35,372 bases of DNA, taken from contig VFZX01000033.1 in NCBI GenBank assembly GCA_016871015.1, positions 1 through 35,372 of the forward strand. The letters are read 5' to 3'. The stretch is from Acidobacteriota bacterium (lineage in GTDB: Bacteria > Acidobacteriota > Terriglobia > Bryobacterales > Bryobacteraceae). The notes under the pieces are model-generated. The model was not told the DNA's origin and did not search any database. It saw nothing but the letters and a program-made list of their open reading frames with translations. This document shows positions 7,568 to 16,368 of the stretch, one piece after another (the first letter of the stretch is position 1; the number at the start of each line of letters is the position of its first letter). Made by a program: the position numbers and the translations under genes.

Positions 7568-9067
7568 TCACAGGACGGCCCGCTCGGTCCACAGTCCGAA
7601 GACGTCGCCCATGGCGGCGCAAATCTCACCAGTGGTCGCGTATGCCCGGACGGCGTCCAGGATGTAGGGCATCGTGTTGGCATCGCCTTCGCAACAGCGG
7701 CGAAGTGCGCCGAGCGTGCGGTCCACCGCGGCCTGGCTGCGGGACTGCTTCAGCTCTGCCAGCTTGCGCCGCTGGGCATCCGCGGCTTCCTCGCCGATTT
7801 GCAACAGCTCGATCGGCTTTTCCGATTCCACCTGGTAGGCCGTGACGCCAACCACGGTGCGTTCTCCCCCCTCGATTTCCCGCTGGTACTGGTAGCTCGC
7901 GTTGGCGATCTCCTGCTGCGGGAAACCGCGTTCGATAGCCGGAATCATCCCGCCCATTCCGTCGATTTGGCGAATGTAGTCCTGCGCCGCCTCCTCGACT
8001 TCGTTGGTCAGGTTTTCAAGGTAGTAGCTGCCGCCAAACGGGTCCGGTACCGCGGGAATCCCGCTCTCATACGCGATGATCTGCTGGGTGCGCAACGCGA
8101 TCGTTACGGCGTGGTCGTTCGGCAGGGCGAACGCCTCGTCGAGGGAGTTGGTGTGCAAGGACTGGCATCCGCCGAGGACCGCGGCCATCGCCTGCAGTGT
8201 TGTCCGCATCACGTTGTTGTAGGGCTGCTGCCAGGTGAGCGAGCAGCCGGCGGTCTGGGCGTGGAACCTGAGTTTCCAGCTTCGCTCGTCCCGTGCGCCG
8301 AAGCGGTCGCGCATGATGTAGGCCCACATGCGCCGCGCGGCACGGTACTTGGCGATCTCTTCGAAGAAGTGATTATGCGCGTTGAAAAAGAAGCTGAGAC
8401 GGCCGGCGAAGGTGTCGACGGGGAGCCCGCGGGCGAGGACCCAGTCCACGTATTCGATGCCGTCGCGCAGGGTGAACGCCAGCTCCTGCACGGCCGTCGA
8501 CCCGGCTTCGCGGATATGGTATCCGCTGATGGAAACTGGATTGAATTTCGGGACCTGCCCGGTCGAGAACACGATCGAGTCCGTCACCAGCCGCATGGAC
8601 GGCCGCGGCGGGTAGAGAAACTCCTTCTGCGCGATGTATTCCTTGAGCGCGTCGTTCTGGAGTGTCCCGTTGAGCTGCGTCCATGAGGCTCCCTGCTTTT
8701 CCGCGACGGCCAGGTACATCGCGTAGAGGATCGAGGCGGGCGAGTTGATGGTCATCGACACGCTCACCTGAGACAGCGGGATGCTGTCGAACAGCGTCTC
8801 CATATCGGCGAGTGAGGAAACAGGCACGCCGCATTTGCCGACTTCGCCGAGCGAGCGGGGATCGTCGGAATCCTGGCCCATGAGCGTGGGCAGGTCGAAG
8901 GCGACCGACAGTCCGGTCTGGCCCTGTCCGAGCAGGTAGCGGTATCGCTGATTGGTTTCCTCGGGGGTCGAGAATCCCGCGAACTGGCGCATGGTCCAGA
9001 GCTTGCCGCGGTACATCGTGGCGTGGATGCCGCGCGTGTACGGAAATTCGCCGGGGACTGCCTTCAC
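7568..9067 (-). CDS. B12-dependent acyl-CoA mutase large subunit, isobutyryl-CoA-mutase-like
   Basis: A 499-residue catalytic subunit of the methylmalonyl-CoA mutase family: the TIM barrel without the C-terminal B12-binding domain, so it needs a separate small subunit that is not in this window. Family motifs are clear: [59 protein letters not shown]. Against the well-studied propionibacterial MCM the numbering offset is a constant 60. His184 matches His244, but the two carboxylate-recognising residues are changed: Phe29 replaces Tyr89 and Gln147 replaces Arg207. Phe/Gln is the known signature of isobutyryl-CoA mutase. The start is a GTG at 9067, 4 nt after the preceding gene, with an in-frame stop just upstream. 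The usual N-terminal arm is therefore absent. Annotation pipelines will probably call it methylmalonyl-CoA mutase; I favour an ICM-like branched/linear acyl-CoA interconversion. Confidence 0.85.
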   Translation of the reverse strand: MKAVPGEFPYTRGIHATMYRGKLWTMRQFAGFSTPEETNQRYRYLLGQGQTGLSVAFDLPTLMGQDSDDPRSLGEVGKCGVPVSSLADMETLFDSIPLSQVSVSMTINSPASILYAMYLAVAEKQGASWTQLNGTLQNDALKEYIAQKEFLYPPRPSMRLVTDSIVFSTGQVPKFNPVSISGYHIREAGSTAVQELAFTLRDGIEYVDWVLARGLPVDTFAGRLSFFFNAHNHFFEEIAKYRAARRMWAYIMRDRFGARDERSWKLRFHAQTAGCSLTWQQPYNNVMRTTLQAMAAVLGGCQSLHTNSLDEAFALPNDHAVTIALRTQQIIAYESGIPAVPDPFGGSYYLENLTNEVEEAAQDYIRQIDGMGGMIPAIERGFPQQEIANASYQYQREIEGGERTVVGVTAYQVESEKPIELLQIGEEAADAQRRKLAELKQSRSQAAVDRTLGALRRCCEGDANTMPYILDAVRAYATTGEICAAMGDVFGLWTERAVL

Positions 9068-9071
9068 AATT

Positions 9072-10187
9072 CTATGGTGCCACTGTCAAAGGGGCACGGG
9101 GCGCACGGGCCGCCAGCACGATCAGGAACGCGTAGAGGCTCAGCGCGGAAACCGCGGTCAACGGCTTGTCAGCCAGGTTCATCAGATACGGGATGGGCGT
9201 GGTGAGCAGCACGGCGGCGATCCGGACCGGCTTGTCAGTGGTCGAGAAGATGGCAAGCCACAGCGGCAGCAGCAGCAGTCCGGCGTCGTAGCCGTAGACA
9301 TGGGGGACGATCAGCAGTCCTGTGACAGCGGTCGCGGTCCACCACAGCCACAGGGGCGCGTTGCGGATGGCGATCCACCACAGGAGCAGCGCGGCGGCGC
9401 TCAGCAGGGCCGTGGGAATCAGGGCGTCGTTGAAGAAATTCGCGCTGATTCCCTGGATGTTCAGCATGATCTCGGGAGAGGGGGACAGCCGCTCGAGGTC
9501 CTTCTTGCGCAGAAGGGCGATGTAGCGCCCGGCACCGGTCCAACCGCCGAGGGCGAGTGAAACGATGGCTTCGGCGGCGGCGCCGGCTCCCATTCCGGCA
9601 AGGAACCTCCAGCGGCGTGTGGCGATCGCGGCCAGGGGCCAGAGCAGGAACAAGTGGAACTTCGCGAATCCCAGGGCAAGCACCGCACCCGAACGGAACC
9701 AGCGGCTGTCACGTGCAAACGAGTAAGCTGCCAGCGAAACCGCGAGCATCAGCGCGCAGTCCTGTCCGTGCGCGATTCCGAGCGCCGTGGGGAGGAACAG
9801 CGCGGCAAAGACCAGCGCCTCGTGTCCGAACCAGCGGTATCCCGTGTACCAGCAGCCGGCCAGCACAAGCGTCTGGAAAACGAGCCAGAGCGCGAACGCG
9901 GTCCTGTAGTGAAACCAGGAGAGCGGCGCGAGAAACAGCGAATAAAAGTGCGGGCGCACGAACGGAACGACAGGCTTGGTGTCTCGCACCAGGCGCCGCT
10001 CGTATTCGAGCTGGACTTCCGGCAAGTGCATGTCCGCGAAGCGTGCTTCCCGCGCCAGCCATCCGCCCGTGTAGAGGTTCAGGAAATCGTGTTTCCGGGC
10101 GGAATCGATCACGAGTGAACCTGCTCCAGCCCAAAGCGCACTCACCAGGATCACGAGCGCCCAAGTCGAAAGCGGAACTTTCTTCAC
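9072..10187 (-). CDS. GT87-like polytopic membrane glycosyltransferase (DUF2029 family)
   Basis: A 371-residue integral membrane protein with about nine or ten hydrophobic segments. The first extracytoplasmic loop carries [14 protein letters not shown], matching the DF..YY.G motif of GT87/DUF2029 polyprenyl-phosphate mannosyltransferase-like proteins. The conserved Asp there is the presumed catalytic residue of this GT-C fold. Further typical features are [14 protein letters not shown] and [14 protein letters not shown], where the known family has a P...K/H pattern. It is the first gene of the minus-strand run, with an ATG at 10187, and lies 24 nt from the divergent adenosyltransferase start. 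The donor and acceptor cannot be inferred. Its place ahead of a CoA mutase and redox genes has no obvious pathway logic. Confidence 0.8.
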   Translation of the reverse strand: MKKVPLSTWALVILVSALWAGAGSLVIDSARKHDFLNLYTGGWLAREARFADMHLPEVQLEYERRLVRDTKPVVPFVRPHFYSLFLAPLSWFHYRTAFALWLVFQTLVLAGCWYTGYRWFGHEALVFAALFLPTALGIAHGQDCALMLAVSLAAYSFARDSRWFRSGAVLALGFAKFHLFLLWPLAAIATRRWRFLAGMGAGAAAEAIVSLALGGWTGAGRYIALLRKKDLERLSPSPEIMLNIQGISANFFNDALIPTALLSAAALLLWWIAIRNAPLWLWWTATAVTGLLIVPHVYGYDAGLLLLPLWLAIFSTTDKPVRIAAVLLTTPIPYLMNLADKPLTAVSALSLYAFLIVLAARAPRAPLTVAP

Positions 10188-10211
10188 CCGGTCTCAGGAT
10201 ACAGTGGTGAA

Positions 10212-10823
10212 GTGAGCGAAGGAAAGATCTATCATGCCCCCCACGTTGCGTTGAACCGGATCTACACCCGGAGGGGGGATGGAGGCCAGACGAGCCTCGT
10301 GGGCGGGCAGCGGGTGGGGAAAGACGCGTTGCGTATCGAATGCTACGGAACGGTGGATGAGCTCAACTCCTTCGTCGGGATGGCCCGCTTCACCGCGGCC
10401 GCGGACTCGCGCCTGGACTGGCTGGAGGCGATTCTGTTGCGGGTCCAGCATGAGCTGTTCAATCTGGGATCGATCCTGGCGACGCTGCCGGAGGACGTGC
10501 ACCCGAAGCAGCCGCGGGTGACGCAATCCGAGATCGATCGGCTGGAGCGGGAGATCGATCTCGCCAACGAGCCCCTGTCCGGATTGCGGTCGTTCGTGTT
10601 GCCGGGCGGCTCACGGATCAATACCGAGCTGCACGCGGCGCGCACGGTCTGCCGGCGGGCGGAGCGGATCGCGGTCGCTTTGGCGAAGGAGGAGCCGGTG
10701 CCAGCGGAGACGATCGGGTATCTCAACCGGCTGAGCGACGCCTTGTTTGTTTGGAGCCGTTGGGCGAACTTCGCCAGCGGCGCACCGGAGGTCCTATGGG
10801 ACCCCAATCACGGGGCCGGTTGA
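10212..10823 (+). CDS. PduO-type cob(I)alamin adenosyltransferase
   Basis: A 203-residue cytoplasmic enzyme that adenosylates cob(I)alamin with ATP to make coenzyme B12. The N-terminal ATP-binding signature is intact: IYTRRGDGGQTSLVGG followed by VDELNSFVG. The helical-bundle motifs also match the PduO/MMAB family: ILLRVQHELFNLGS, FVLPGGSRINTELHAARTVCRRAER, YLNRLSDALFVWSRWAN. The start is a GTG at 10212; no in-frame ATG comes earlier and the ribosome site is weak. It is divergently arranged, 24 nt from the operon containing the B12-dependent mutase, and is the natural supplier of that enzyme's cofactor. In known organisms PduO-type enzymes also act as chaperones for mutase loading. Confidence 0.93.
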   Translation: MSEGKIYHAPHVALNRIYTRRGDGGQTSLVGGQRVGKDALRIECYGTVDELNSFVGMARFTAAADSRLDWLEAILLRVQHELFNLGSILATLPEDVHPKQPRVTQSEIDRLEREIDLANEPLSGLRSFVLPGGSRINTELHAARTVCRRAERIAVALAKEEPVPAETIGYLNRLSDALFVWSRWANFASGAPEVLWDPNHGAG

Positions 10824-10997
10824 TCCGGGCTTCCTACGCCGGCCGTGGCCGCAGGGTCAGGTACCTTCCCGACCCGGCGCGAACGTTCGTCTTGATTGTC
10901 ATCGCGTCATCCTCACCTGGATACGCGCAAACGGCAAGAATAAGGATCATCGAGCCGGATTCCCACGGAAGTTCCGATCCGCGGTATCGTCATAAGA
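10824..10997. other. Intergenic stretch between adenosyltransferase and receptor genes
   Basis: No convincing gene lies here. On the plus strand, from a TTG at 10892, a signal-peptide-like run can be read (LIVIASSSPGYAQTARIRI) in a different frame from the receptor that starts at 10998. It continues only into receptor DNA out of frame. It may be chance, or a remnant of an older leader. No terminator with a T-tract is visible. Confidence 0.4.
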
Positions 10998-13583
10998 GTG
11001 TTTCTTCGTCTGGCGGCGGCATGCGCGATCGCGGCCCTGGCGGGGTTGGCGCAGAAGGCGGAGACCGAAGCGGCCAAGCCGGCGGCGGCGCCCGAGTCAC
11101 GCCGTACCGAGTTGAATCTGCTGGGAAAGACCGACACCGGCGAAGGCGAAAGCCGCCGCAACGAGAACGTCCAGTTCAACCTGATCGACAACAACGCGCT
11201 CAAGGAACTGAACGTCCGCCTGGGGACCTCCGCCACGCTCATCCAAGAGTTTCGCGCCGACCGCGGCTACTTCGGCACCGAGTACGGTAACCGGCCGCCC
11301 TCGCCCATCCACCTCACAGGTTCGAAGCTGAACGGCGGGATTCACGGAAGCCTGTTCGAAGCGCACACGAATAGTGTCTTCAACGCGCGGTCATTTTTCC
11401 AGGTGGGCGGCGTCAAGCCGGCCCACGAGAACCAGTACGGCGCGACCATCGTCATGCCTGTCTGGCGCGGCGCACACCTGACGGTCGACGGGGGAGGACA
11501 GCGGATCCGCGGCAACGTGAATGGCAACGTGCTGGTCCCCAAGGCCGACGAGCGGACCCCGCTGGTGACGGATCCCGCCAAGCGCGCCCTGATTCAGAAG
11601 CTGATCGACGGATTCCCCGCCGAACTGCCGAATCGCACCGACATGAACGAGCGTGCACTGAACACCAATTCAACGCAGCGGATCAACGACAACTCGCTCG
11701 GCGGCCGGATCGACCAGAAGCTCGGCGCGCGGGATTCGCTGTTCCTGCGGTATGGCTACACGGCGCAGAATGTGGTCGCGTTCCAACTCGCCGCCGGACA
11801 GAATCCCGACACCACCACCCGCGCCCACAACGCGTCGGCCACGTGGCTGAGGAACTGGAGCGCCGCCACGATTTCCACCGCCAGCGCGAGCTTTGACCGT
11901 GCGGGATCGGTGCTGGTGCCGGAGCCGGACTCGCCGGGGCCCTCAGTCACGTTCGCGAACATTTTTGCCAAGCTTGGCCCGAGTTCGTCCGTGCCGATCG
12001 ACCGGGCACTCAACCGTTTCCGGTACGGCGGGGCGGTGAGGCAGAATCGCGGCAACCATAACTGGTATGCGGGCGGCGACCTGGTCCGGCGCCAGGTGAA
12101 CGGCAGCGAGGTGAGCAGCCACCGGGGCAACCTGCATTTCCGGAACGACTTCGGCCGCACGGCGATCCAGAACTTCCTCCTGGGGATTCCGACCCGGTTC
12201 TCGGGAGCCACGGGCGATGTCCACCGTGGATTCCGCGTCTGGGAGTCCGCGCTGCACGTGGGCGCGGCTTCGCGTCTCAGACCCGATCTGACGCTCAGCT
12301 ACGGGATCCGCTATGAGCTCAGCACCCGGCCCATCGAAGTGAACGGCATCAATGCCTTGCCCTATCCCTGCGACTGCAACAATTTCGCGCCACGGTTCGG
12401 ATTCGCCTACCGGCTTCCATCGAACGGCGGAACTTTGCGCGGCAACTATGGAGTTCATTTCGGCGAAATCTACACCGTCACCTTCCAGCAGGTCCGCTAC
12501 AATCCGCCGCACACACGCAAGTTCGAGGTTCTGGCTCCGGACCTCTTGCTGCCCTTCCAGCAATTGAATGTCCCGGTGGAGCCGGGCGTCCGAAGCGCGG
12601 TATTCGACATTTCGCCCAACCTGAAGACGCCCTACTCCCACCAATACAACCTCAGTTGGGAGCGCCCGCTGGGGAACCGCGCGCGGCTCCAGCTAGGATA
12701 CGTGGGAAGCCGGGCGCACAAGCTGTTCATCCTCTGGTACACGAACCGGGCGGTTCCGGTTCCGGGAATTCCGCTCATTACATCCACCGTCAACGAACGG
12801 CGGCCGGACGTGACCAAATTCGACGTGCGCCGGATCGTGAACGGCTCGCGAGCCTACTTCGACGCGGGCCGCGTGTCGCTGATCACGCAACGCTGGCATG
12901 GATTCTCCGTGGATGCATCGTACTGGCTGAGCAAGTCGATCGACTGGGGATCCGCGTATAGCAACACGGGAACCGGCGACGACGGGACGCAGTCGCAGAG
13001 CCAGACCGAGCTGAATTCGCGGGAGGATACCAAGGGCGTCAGCGTGTTCGATCAGCCGCATGCCTTCCTGATGCGGGCCTCGTACACTTCGCCCAGCCTT
13101 GCGGGTTGGCTGCTGCGTGGTTGGGAAATTTCCGGCGTGATCCTGTTGAAGACGGGGACCCCGTTTACGGTGATCACCGGCGCCGACGGACCGGGATTCG
13201 GCAATGTCGACGGCGACAACGGCGACCGTCCGAATCTCGTCGATCCCTCTGTGCTCGGGAGAAGCATCGGGAACCCGGACACGTCCCGTGCGCTGCTGCC
13301 GGCCACCGCGTTCGCCTACATCCGGCCGGGCGAGGAGCGCGGGAACCTGGGTTCCAACACGTTCCGCAAAGGCGGCATCCGGAACGTCAACGCCTCCCTC
13401 GCGCGGCAGTTTCCCCTTCGCGGCGACCGCAGGCTTGAGCTGCGCGCGGAGTCAGTGAACTTCTTCAACACGCCTCAGTTCGCCGCGCCATGGGTGGAAC
13501 TCAGCAGTCCCGGCTTCGGCTCGATCACCAACACACTCAACGACGGACGCGCGTTCCGGTTCCAGTTGAAATTCGTGTTCTAA
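10998..13583 (+). CDS. TonB-dependent receptor-like outer-membrane protein lacking the carboxypeptidase-regulatory domain
   Basis: An 861-residue member of the acidobacterial Oar-type family. A GTG start at 10998 gives a signal peptide (VFLRLAAACAIAALAGLAQ). Next comes a short polar stretch and a compact plug-like segment: TELNLLGKTDTGEGESRRNENVQFNL, ATLIQEFRADRGYFGTEYGN, LNGGIHGSLFEAHTNSVFNARSFFQ. The remainder is a large beta-barrel ending RFQLKFVF. Strand motifs LSYGIRYEL, APRFGFAYR, GNYGVHFGE, YSHQYNLSWER and LRGWEISGVILLKTGTPF mirror the full-length receptor at 2642-5848. The N-terminal beta-sandwich is absent, and no clear TonB box is visible. It stands alone on the plus strand and converges on the VWFA gene with 7 nt between stops. 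Substrate unknown. Confidence 0.88.
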   Translation: MFLRLAAACAIAALAGLAQKAETEAAKPAAAPESRRTELNLLGKTDTGEGESRRNENVQFNLIDNNALKELNVRLGTSATLIQEFRADRGYFGTEYGNRPPSPIHLTGSKLNGGIHGSLFEAHTNSVFNARSFFQVGGVKPAHENQYGATIVMPVWRGAHLTVDGGGQRIRGNVNGNVLVPKADERTPLVTDPAKRALIQKLIDGFPAELPNRTDMNERALNTNSTQRINDNSLGGRIDQKLGARDSLFLRYGYTAQNVVAFQLAAGQNPDTTTRAHNASATWLRNWSAATISTASASFDRAGSVLVPEPDSPGPSVTFANIFAKLGPSSSVPIDRALNRFRYGGAVRQNRGNHNWYAGGDLVRRQVNGSEVSSHRGNLHFRNDFGRTAIQNFLLGIPTRFSGATGDVHRGFRVWESALHVGAASRLRPDLTLSYGIRYELSTRPIEVNGINALPYPCDCNNFAPRFGFAYRLPSNGGTLRGNYGVHFGEIYTVTFQQVRYNPPHTRKFEVLAPDLLLPFQQLNVPVEPGVRSAVFDISPNLKTPYSHQYNLSWERPLGNRARLQLGYVGSRAHKLFILWYTNRAVPVPGIPLITSTVNERRPDVTKFDVRRIVNGSRAYFDAGRVSLITQRWHGFSVDASYWLSKSIDWGSAYSNTGTGDDGTQSQSQTELNSREDTKGVSVFDQPHAFLMRASYTSPSLAGWLLRGWEISGVILLKTGTPFTVITGADGPGFGNVDGDNGDRPNLVDPSVLGRSIGNPDTSRALLPATAFAYIRPGEERGNLGSNTFRKGGIRNVNASLARQFPLRGDRRLELRAESVNFFNTPQFAAPWVELSSPGFGSITNTLNDGRAFRFQLKFVF

Positions 13584-13602
13584 CCGCGCGTCACATGCGC
13601 GG
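13584..13602. terminator. Possible bidirectional hairpin between convergent genes
   Basis: A perfect 6-bp CCGCGC/GCGCGG stem with a 7-nt loop starts directly after the receptor stop and covers the stop of the VWFA gene. It has no T-tract on either side, so factor-independent termination would be weak. The position is the only argument beyond the pairing. Confidence 0.25.
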
Positions 13603-14535
13603 AGCGTAGTAGCCTTTGCGGGCCCGCACGACCATGAACTTGCGGCCCCTCACCTTGACATCCACCGCGTGGTAAAGCCCGTCCGCCTTCAGCGGCTCAG
13701 GACGGTAAAAGATGTTGTACTGGTGCCGCAGCTCGTTGGCGATGTTCTCAAAGTGCTGGGTCAGGTCGTCGACCTTGAAGGGGAAGAACGTGATCCCGCC
13801 GGTCTCGACGGCGAAGTAGTTCAGGATCTTGTCCCCGTCGCTCTGGTTGCGCGAGATGTTGGTCGAGATCGAGTAGATCACCACATCCGCTTTGTGGGCT
13901 TGTTCGAGCGCCTGGTCGCGCGAATAGCGGCTGTTATTGTCGTCACCGTCGCTGATGATGATCATCGCGCGGCGGAACTTGTGGCGCGGCTGGTCCTTGC
14001 TCAGCTTGTCGCGGCAAGCGAAGAAGATCGCGTCGTAGAGCGAGGTGCCGCCACCCGGGCGCAGGTTGCGGACGCCCTTTTCGAGGTCGCCCAGGTTGTC
14101 CGTCAGATCCGCCACCAGCGCGGCTTCGGTATCAAATCCGACGACAATTGCCCGGTCCACCTTCGGCCGCATCACCTGGCGCAGGAACTCAAGCGCTGCT
14201 TCCTGCTGGAACTTGAACCGGTCGCGGATCGAGTTGCTGGTGTCGACGAGGATTGCCAGCCGCAACGGGAGGTCGCTCTCCGACATGAACTCGGCGATCG
14301 ACTGCCGGTTCTTGCCCTCGAACACCTCGAAGTCTTCCTTCTTGAGGTCGGTGATGAAACGGCCCCGCTTGTCCGACACGCTGAAAAGGATATTGACGCG
14401 CGTGACGTCCATGATGATGCGGCCTGCGTCATCGGGGACCACGGGTTGTTGCGGCTGCACGGTGGAGGGTTGTTGTGCGATCACGGCGACAGCAGCGGCG
14501 CCCAGGGCAACGGTGATGAGCAGGGCAGATTTCAC
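13591..14535 (-). CDS. Exported VWFA-domain protein of the acidobacterial type
   Basis: A 314-residue protein with a signal peptide (about 1-20, SALLITVALGAAAVAVIAQ). A short N-terminal beta domain follows, typical of acidobacterial VWFA proteins (VTRVNILFSVSDKRGRFITDLKKEDFEVFEGK). The von Willebrand A domain begins at LRLAILVDTSNSI, whose DTSNS is the DxSxS metal-ion-dependent adhesion motif. GGGTSLYDAI supplies the conserved Thr and AMIIISDGDDN the second Asp. The start is GTG at 14535 with an AGGAG ribosome site 8 nt upstream. Function is unknown; these proteins are presumed to bind proteins in the periplasm or at the surface. It lies 21 nt downstream of the pseudouridine synthase gene and may be cotranscribed with it. 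Confidence 0.88.
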   Translation of the reverse strand: MKSALLITVALGAAAVAVIAQQPSTVQPQQPVVPDDAGRIIMDVTRVNILFSVSDKRGRFITDLKKEDFEVFEGKNRQSIAEFMSESDLPLRLAILVDTSNSIRDRFKFQQEAALEFLRQVMRPKVDRAIVVGFDTEAALVADLTDNLGDLEKGVRNLRPGGGTSLYDAIFFACRDKLSKDQPRHKFRRAMIIISDGDDNNSRYSRDQALEQAHKADVVIYSISTNISRNQSDGDKILNYFAVETGGITFFPFKVDDLTQHFENIANELRHQYNIFYRPEPLKADGLYHAVDVKVRGRKFMVVRARKGYYAPRM

Positions 14536-14556
14536 GGCAGGAACTCCTGCCCTCGA

Positions 14557-15453
14557 TTATAGGGGTCCGCCGAGGTAGTGCTCAAGCCCGGGCGGCAGCG
14601 GCGAAACCACGGTTACGCGCTGTCCGGATGCGGGCGAGGTGAAGCTGATCCGGTAGGCGTGCAGGAATTGGCGCCCCAGTTCACACTTCGGAGCGCCGTA
14701 CAAAGTGTCGCCGGCGATGGGGTGGCCGATCGAAGCCAGATGCACCCGGATCTGGTGGGTGCGCCCGGTGTGGATGTCCACTTCGAGGTAGGTGTGGCGC
14801 GCGAAACGGCGGATCACGCGGAATTCGGTGTGGGCGGCGCGGCCGCGGCCGGTCTTCGTGGTCATACGGGTGCGGCGGACCGGATCCCGCTCGATCGGAG
14901 TCCGAATGTGGCCCCAGTCCTGCCGGACCACCCCGTGGACCAGCGCGAGGTACGTCTTTTCCACCGTCCGAGCGGCGAACTGCGACGCCAGCGCCCGGTG
15001 CGACGCATCGTCCCTGGCAACCAGCAACACTCCGCTCGTGTCCTTGTCGATCCGGTGGACGATCCCGGGACGAAGCGGGCCGCCGGTGGCCGAAAGCGAC
15101 TGGAAGCGATGCAGGAGCGCATTGACCAGCGTTCCCGAGTATGTTCCGGCGCCAACATGGACCACCATGCCCGCGGGTTTGTCCACCGCCACCACGGCCG
15201 GGTCCTCGTACAGGAACCGCACCGGCAGATCCTCGGCGAAGGCGCGGAGCGGGGGCGGGGCGGCAGCGGGCTCCACCTCGATCACCTGGCCCGCACGCAC
15301 TGCCATGGACGCACGTGCCGGTCCGCCGTCCACGCGGACGCGGCCCGCCTTGATCCATTCCTGGATGCGGGAACGGCTGAAGTCCGCCAGCTCGCGTTGC
15401 AGGTAGTGGTCGAGCCGCTGTCCCGCTGAGGATGCGGACGGCACAAGTTTCAT
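14557..15453 (-). CDS. RluA-family 23S rRNA pseudouridine synthase (RluD-like)
   Basis: A 298-residue two-domain enzyme. The N-terminal S4 RNA-binding domain (about 12-60; RLDHYLQRELADFSRSRIQEWIKAGRVRV) precedes the RluA catalytic domain, which contains GIVHRIDKDTSGVLLVARD with catalytic Asp136. It also contains THTGRTHQIRVHL-type (VDIHTGRTHQIRVHLA) and HPIAGDTLYG motifs. It isomerises uridine to pseudouridine, most likely at the helix-69 sites of 23S rRNA as RluD does; the exact target is inference. The ATG at 15453 is the right start because it places the S4 domain at residue 10; the open frame upstream runs antisense through galU. The gene is divergent from galU with a 30-nt gap. Confidence 0.9.
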   Translation of the reverse strand: MKLVPSASSAGQRLDHYLQRELADFSRSRIQEWIKAGRVRVDGGPARASMAVRAGQVIEVEPAAAPPPLRAFAEDLPVRFLYEDPAVVAVDKPAGMVVHVGAGTYSGTLVNALLHRFQSLSATGGPLRPGIVHRIDKDTSGVLLVARDDASHRALASQFAARTVEKTYLALVHGVVRQDWGHIRTPIERDPVRRTRMTTKTGRGRAAHTEFRVIRRFARHTYLEVDIHTGRTHQIRVHLASIGHPIAGDTLYGAPKCELGRQFLHAYRISFTSPASGQRVTVVSPLPPGLEHYLGGPL

Positions 15454-15483
15454 GGCTTCCGTGCCGCCGGATAAACTGGAATT

Positions 15484-16368
15484 GTGGTTCGTAGCGCTAT
15501 TGTACCGGTAGCCGGGTTGGGCACCCGGCTGCTTCCCGCGACCAAGTCGCAGCCCAAGGAGATGCTTCCGGTGGCACGGAAGCCGATCGTGCAGTATGTC
15601 GCCGAGGAACTGGTGGCCAGCGGCGTGGAAGACATCCTGTTCGTCACAGGCCGGGGCAAGTCCTCGATCGAGAATCATTTCGACGCCGACCCGGAGCTTT
15701 CCAACCAGCTTGCGGCGGCAAAGAAGGCAGACCTGCTGCGCGAAGTCGATTTCGCCGACATGCCGTGCAATTTCTTCTACACCCGCCAGCGAGTCCAGCG
15801 CGGACTGGGAGACGCTATCCGGTGCGGCGAGAACTTCGCGGGTGAGCAGCCGTTCGTGGTGGCGCTCGGCGATTCGATTCTCGGGTTGCACGCGCAGTCG
15901 CAGACCCTGCGGCGGATGATTGAGTTGTTTGAGTCCAAGCGCGCCAGTTGCGTCGTAGCGGTGGAAGAAGTGCCCGAACACGAGGTCTCGCAGTACGGCA
16001 TCATCCAACCCGTCGACGCGGACGGTGATGTGTACCGCGTGTCGAACCTGGTCGAGAAGCCCGCCGCCGGCTCCGCGCCCAGCCGTCTGGCGATCGCCGG
16101 GCGATACGTGTTCGCGCCGATCATCTTCGACATGATCCGCAACGTGGAACCGGACCGCCGCGGCGAGATCCAGCTTACCAATGCCATGCGGCTGTTGTGC
16201 GAGGAGGGACGGCGCGTGTTTGCCGTCAAGCTCGCGCCCGGGGAGAAGCGGTACGACATCGGCAACTTCCCGAGCTATTACGAGACTTTTGCCGAATTTG
16301 CTCTCGCCGACCCGGATCACGGACCCGCGTTCCGGGCCCGTTTGCTGGAACTGTTGGGCGTCAAATAG
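15484..16368 (+). CDS. galU: UTP--glucose-1-phosphate uridylyltransferase
   Basis: A 294-residue cytoplasmic nucleotidyltransferase that makes UDP-glucose. The nucleotide-binding loop is GLGTRLLPATKSQPKEMLPV, followed by KPIVQYVAEELVASGVEDILFVTGRGK. The QRGLGDAI and FVVALGDSI (metal-binding Asp) segments, VSNLVEKP, GRYVFAP and GEIQLTNAM complete the bacterial GalU pattern at the usual length. The start is GTG at 15484, giving VRSAIVPVAGLGTR. The next gene begins on the base after its stop, so UDP-glucose synthesis is directly linked in expression to a GT39-like membrane transferase. No promoter was identified in the 30-nt gap to the divergent pseudouridine synthase gene. Confidence 0.95.
   Translation: MVRSAIVPVAGLGTRLLPATKSQPKEMLPVARKPIVQYVAEELVASGVEDILFVTGRGKSSIENHFDADPELSNQLAAAKKADLLREVDFADMPCNFFYTRQRVQRGLGDAIRCGENFAGEQPFVVALGDSILGLHAQSQTLRRMIELFESKRASCVVAVEEVPEHEVSQYGIIQPVDADGDVYRVSNLVEKPAAGSAPSRLAIAGRYVFAPIIFDMIRNVEPDRRGEIQLTNAMRLLCEEGRRVFAVKLAPGEKRYDIGNFPSYYETFAEFALADPDHGPAFRARLLELLGVK

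Noticed and set aside
7550-8686. Plus-strand open frame opposite the acyl-CoA mutase
   Set aside because: It is antisense to strongly conserved mutase motifs and shows no coherent protein features.
15454-16320. N-terminal extension of the pseudouridine synthase
   Set aside because: It is antisense to galU; the S4 domain begins ten residues after the ATG at 15453.
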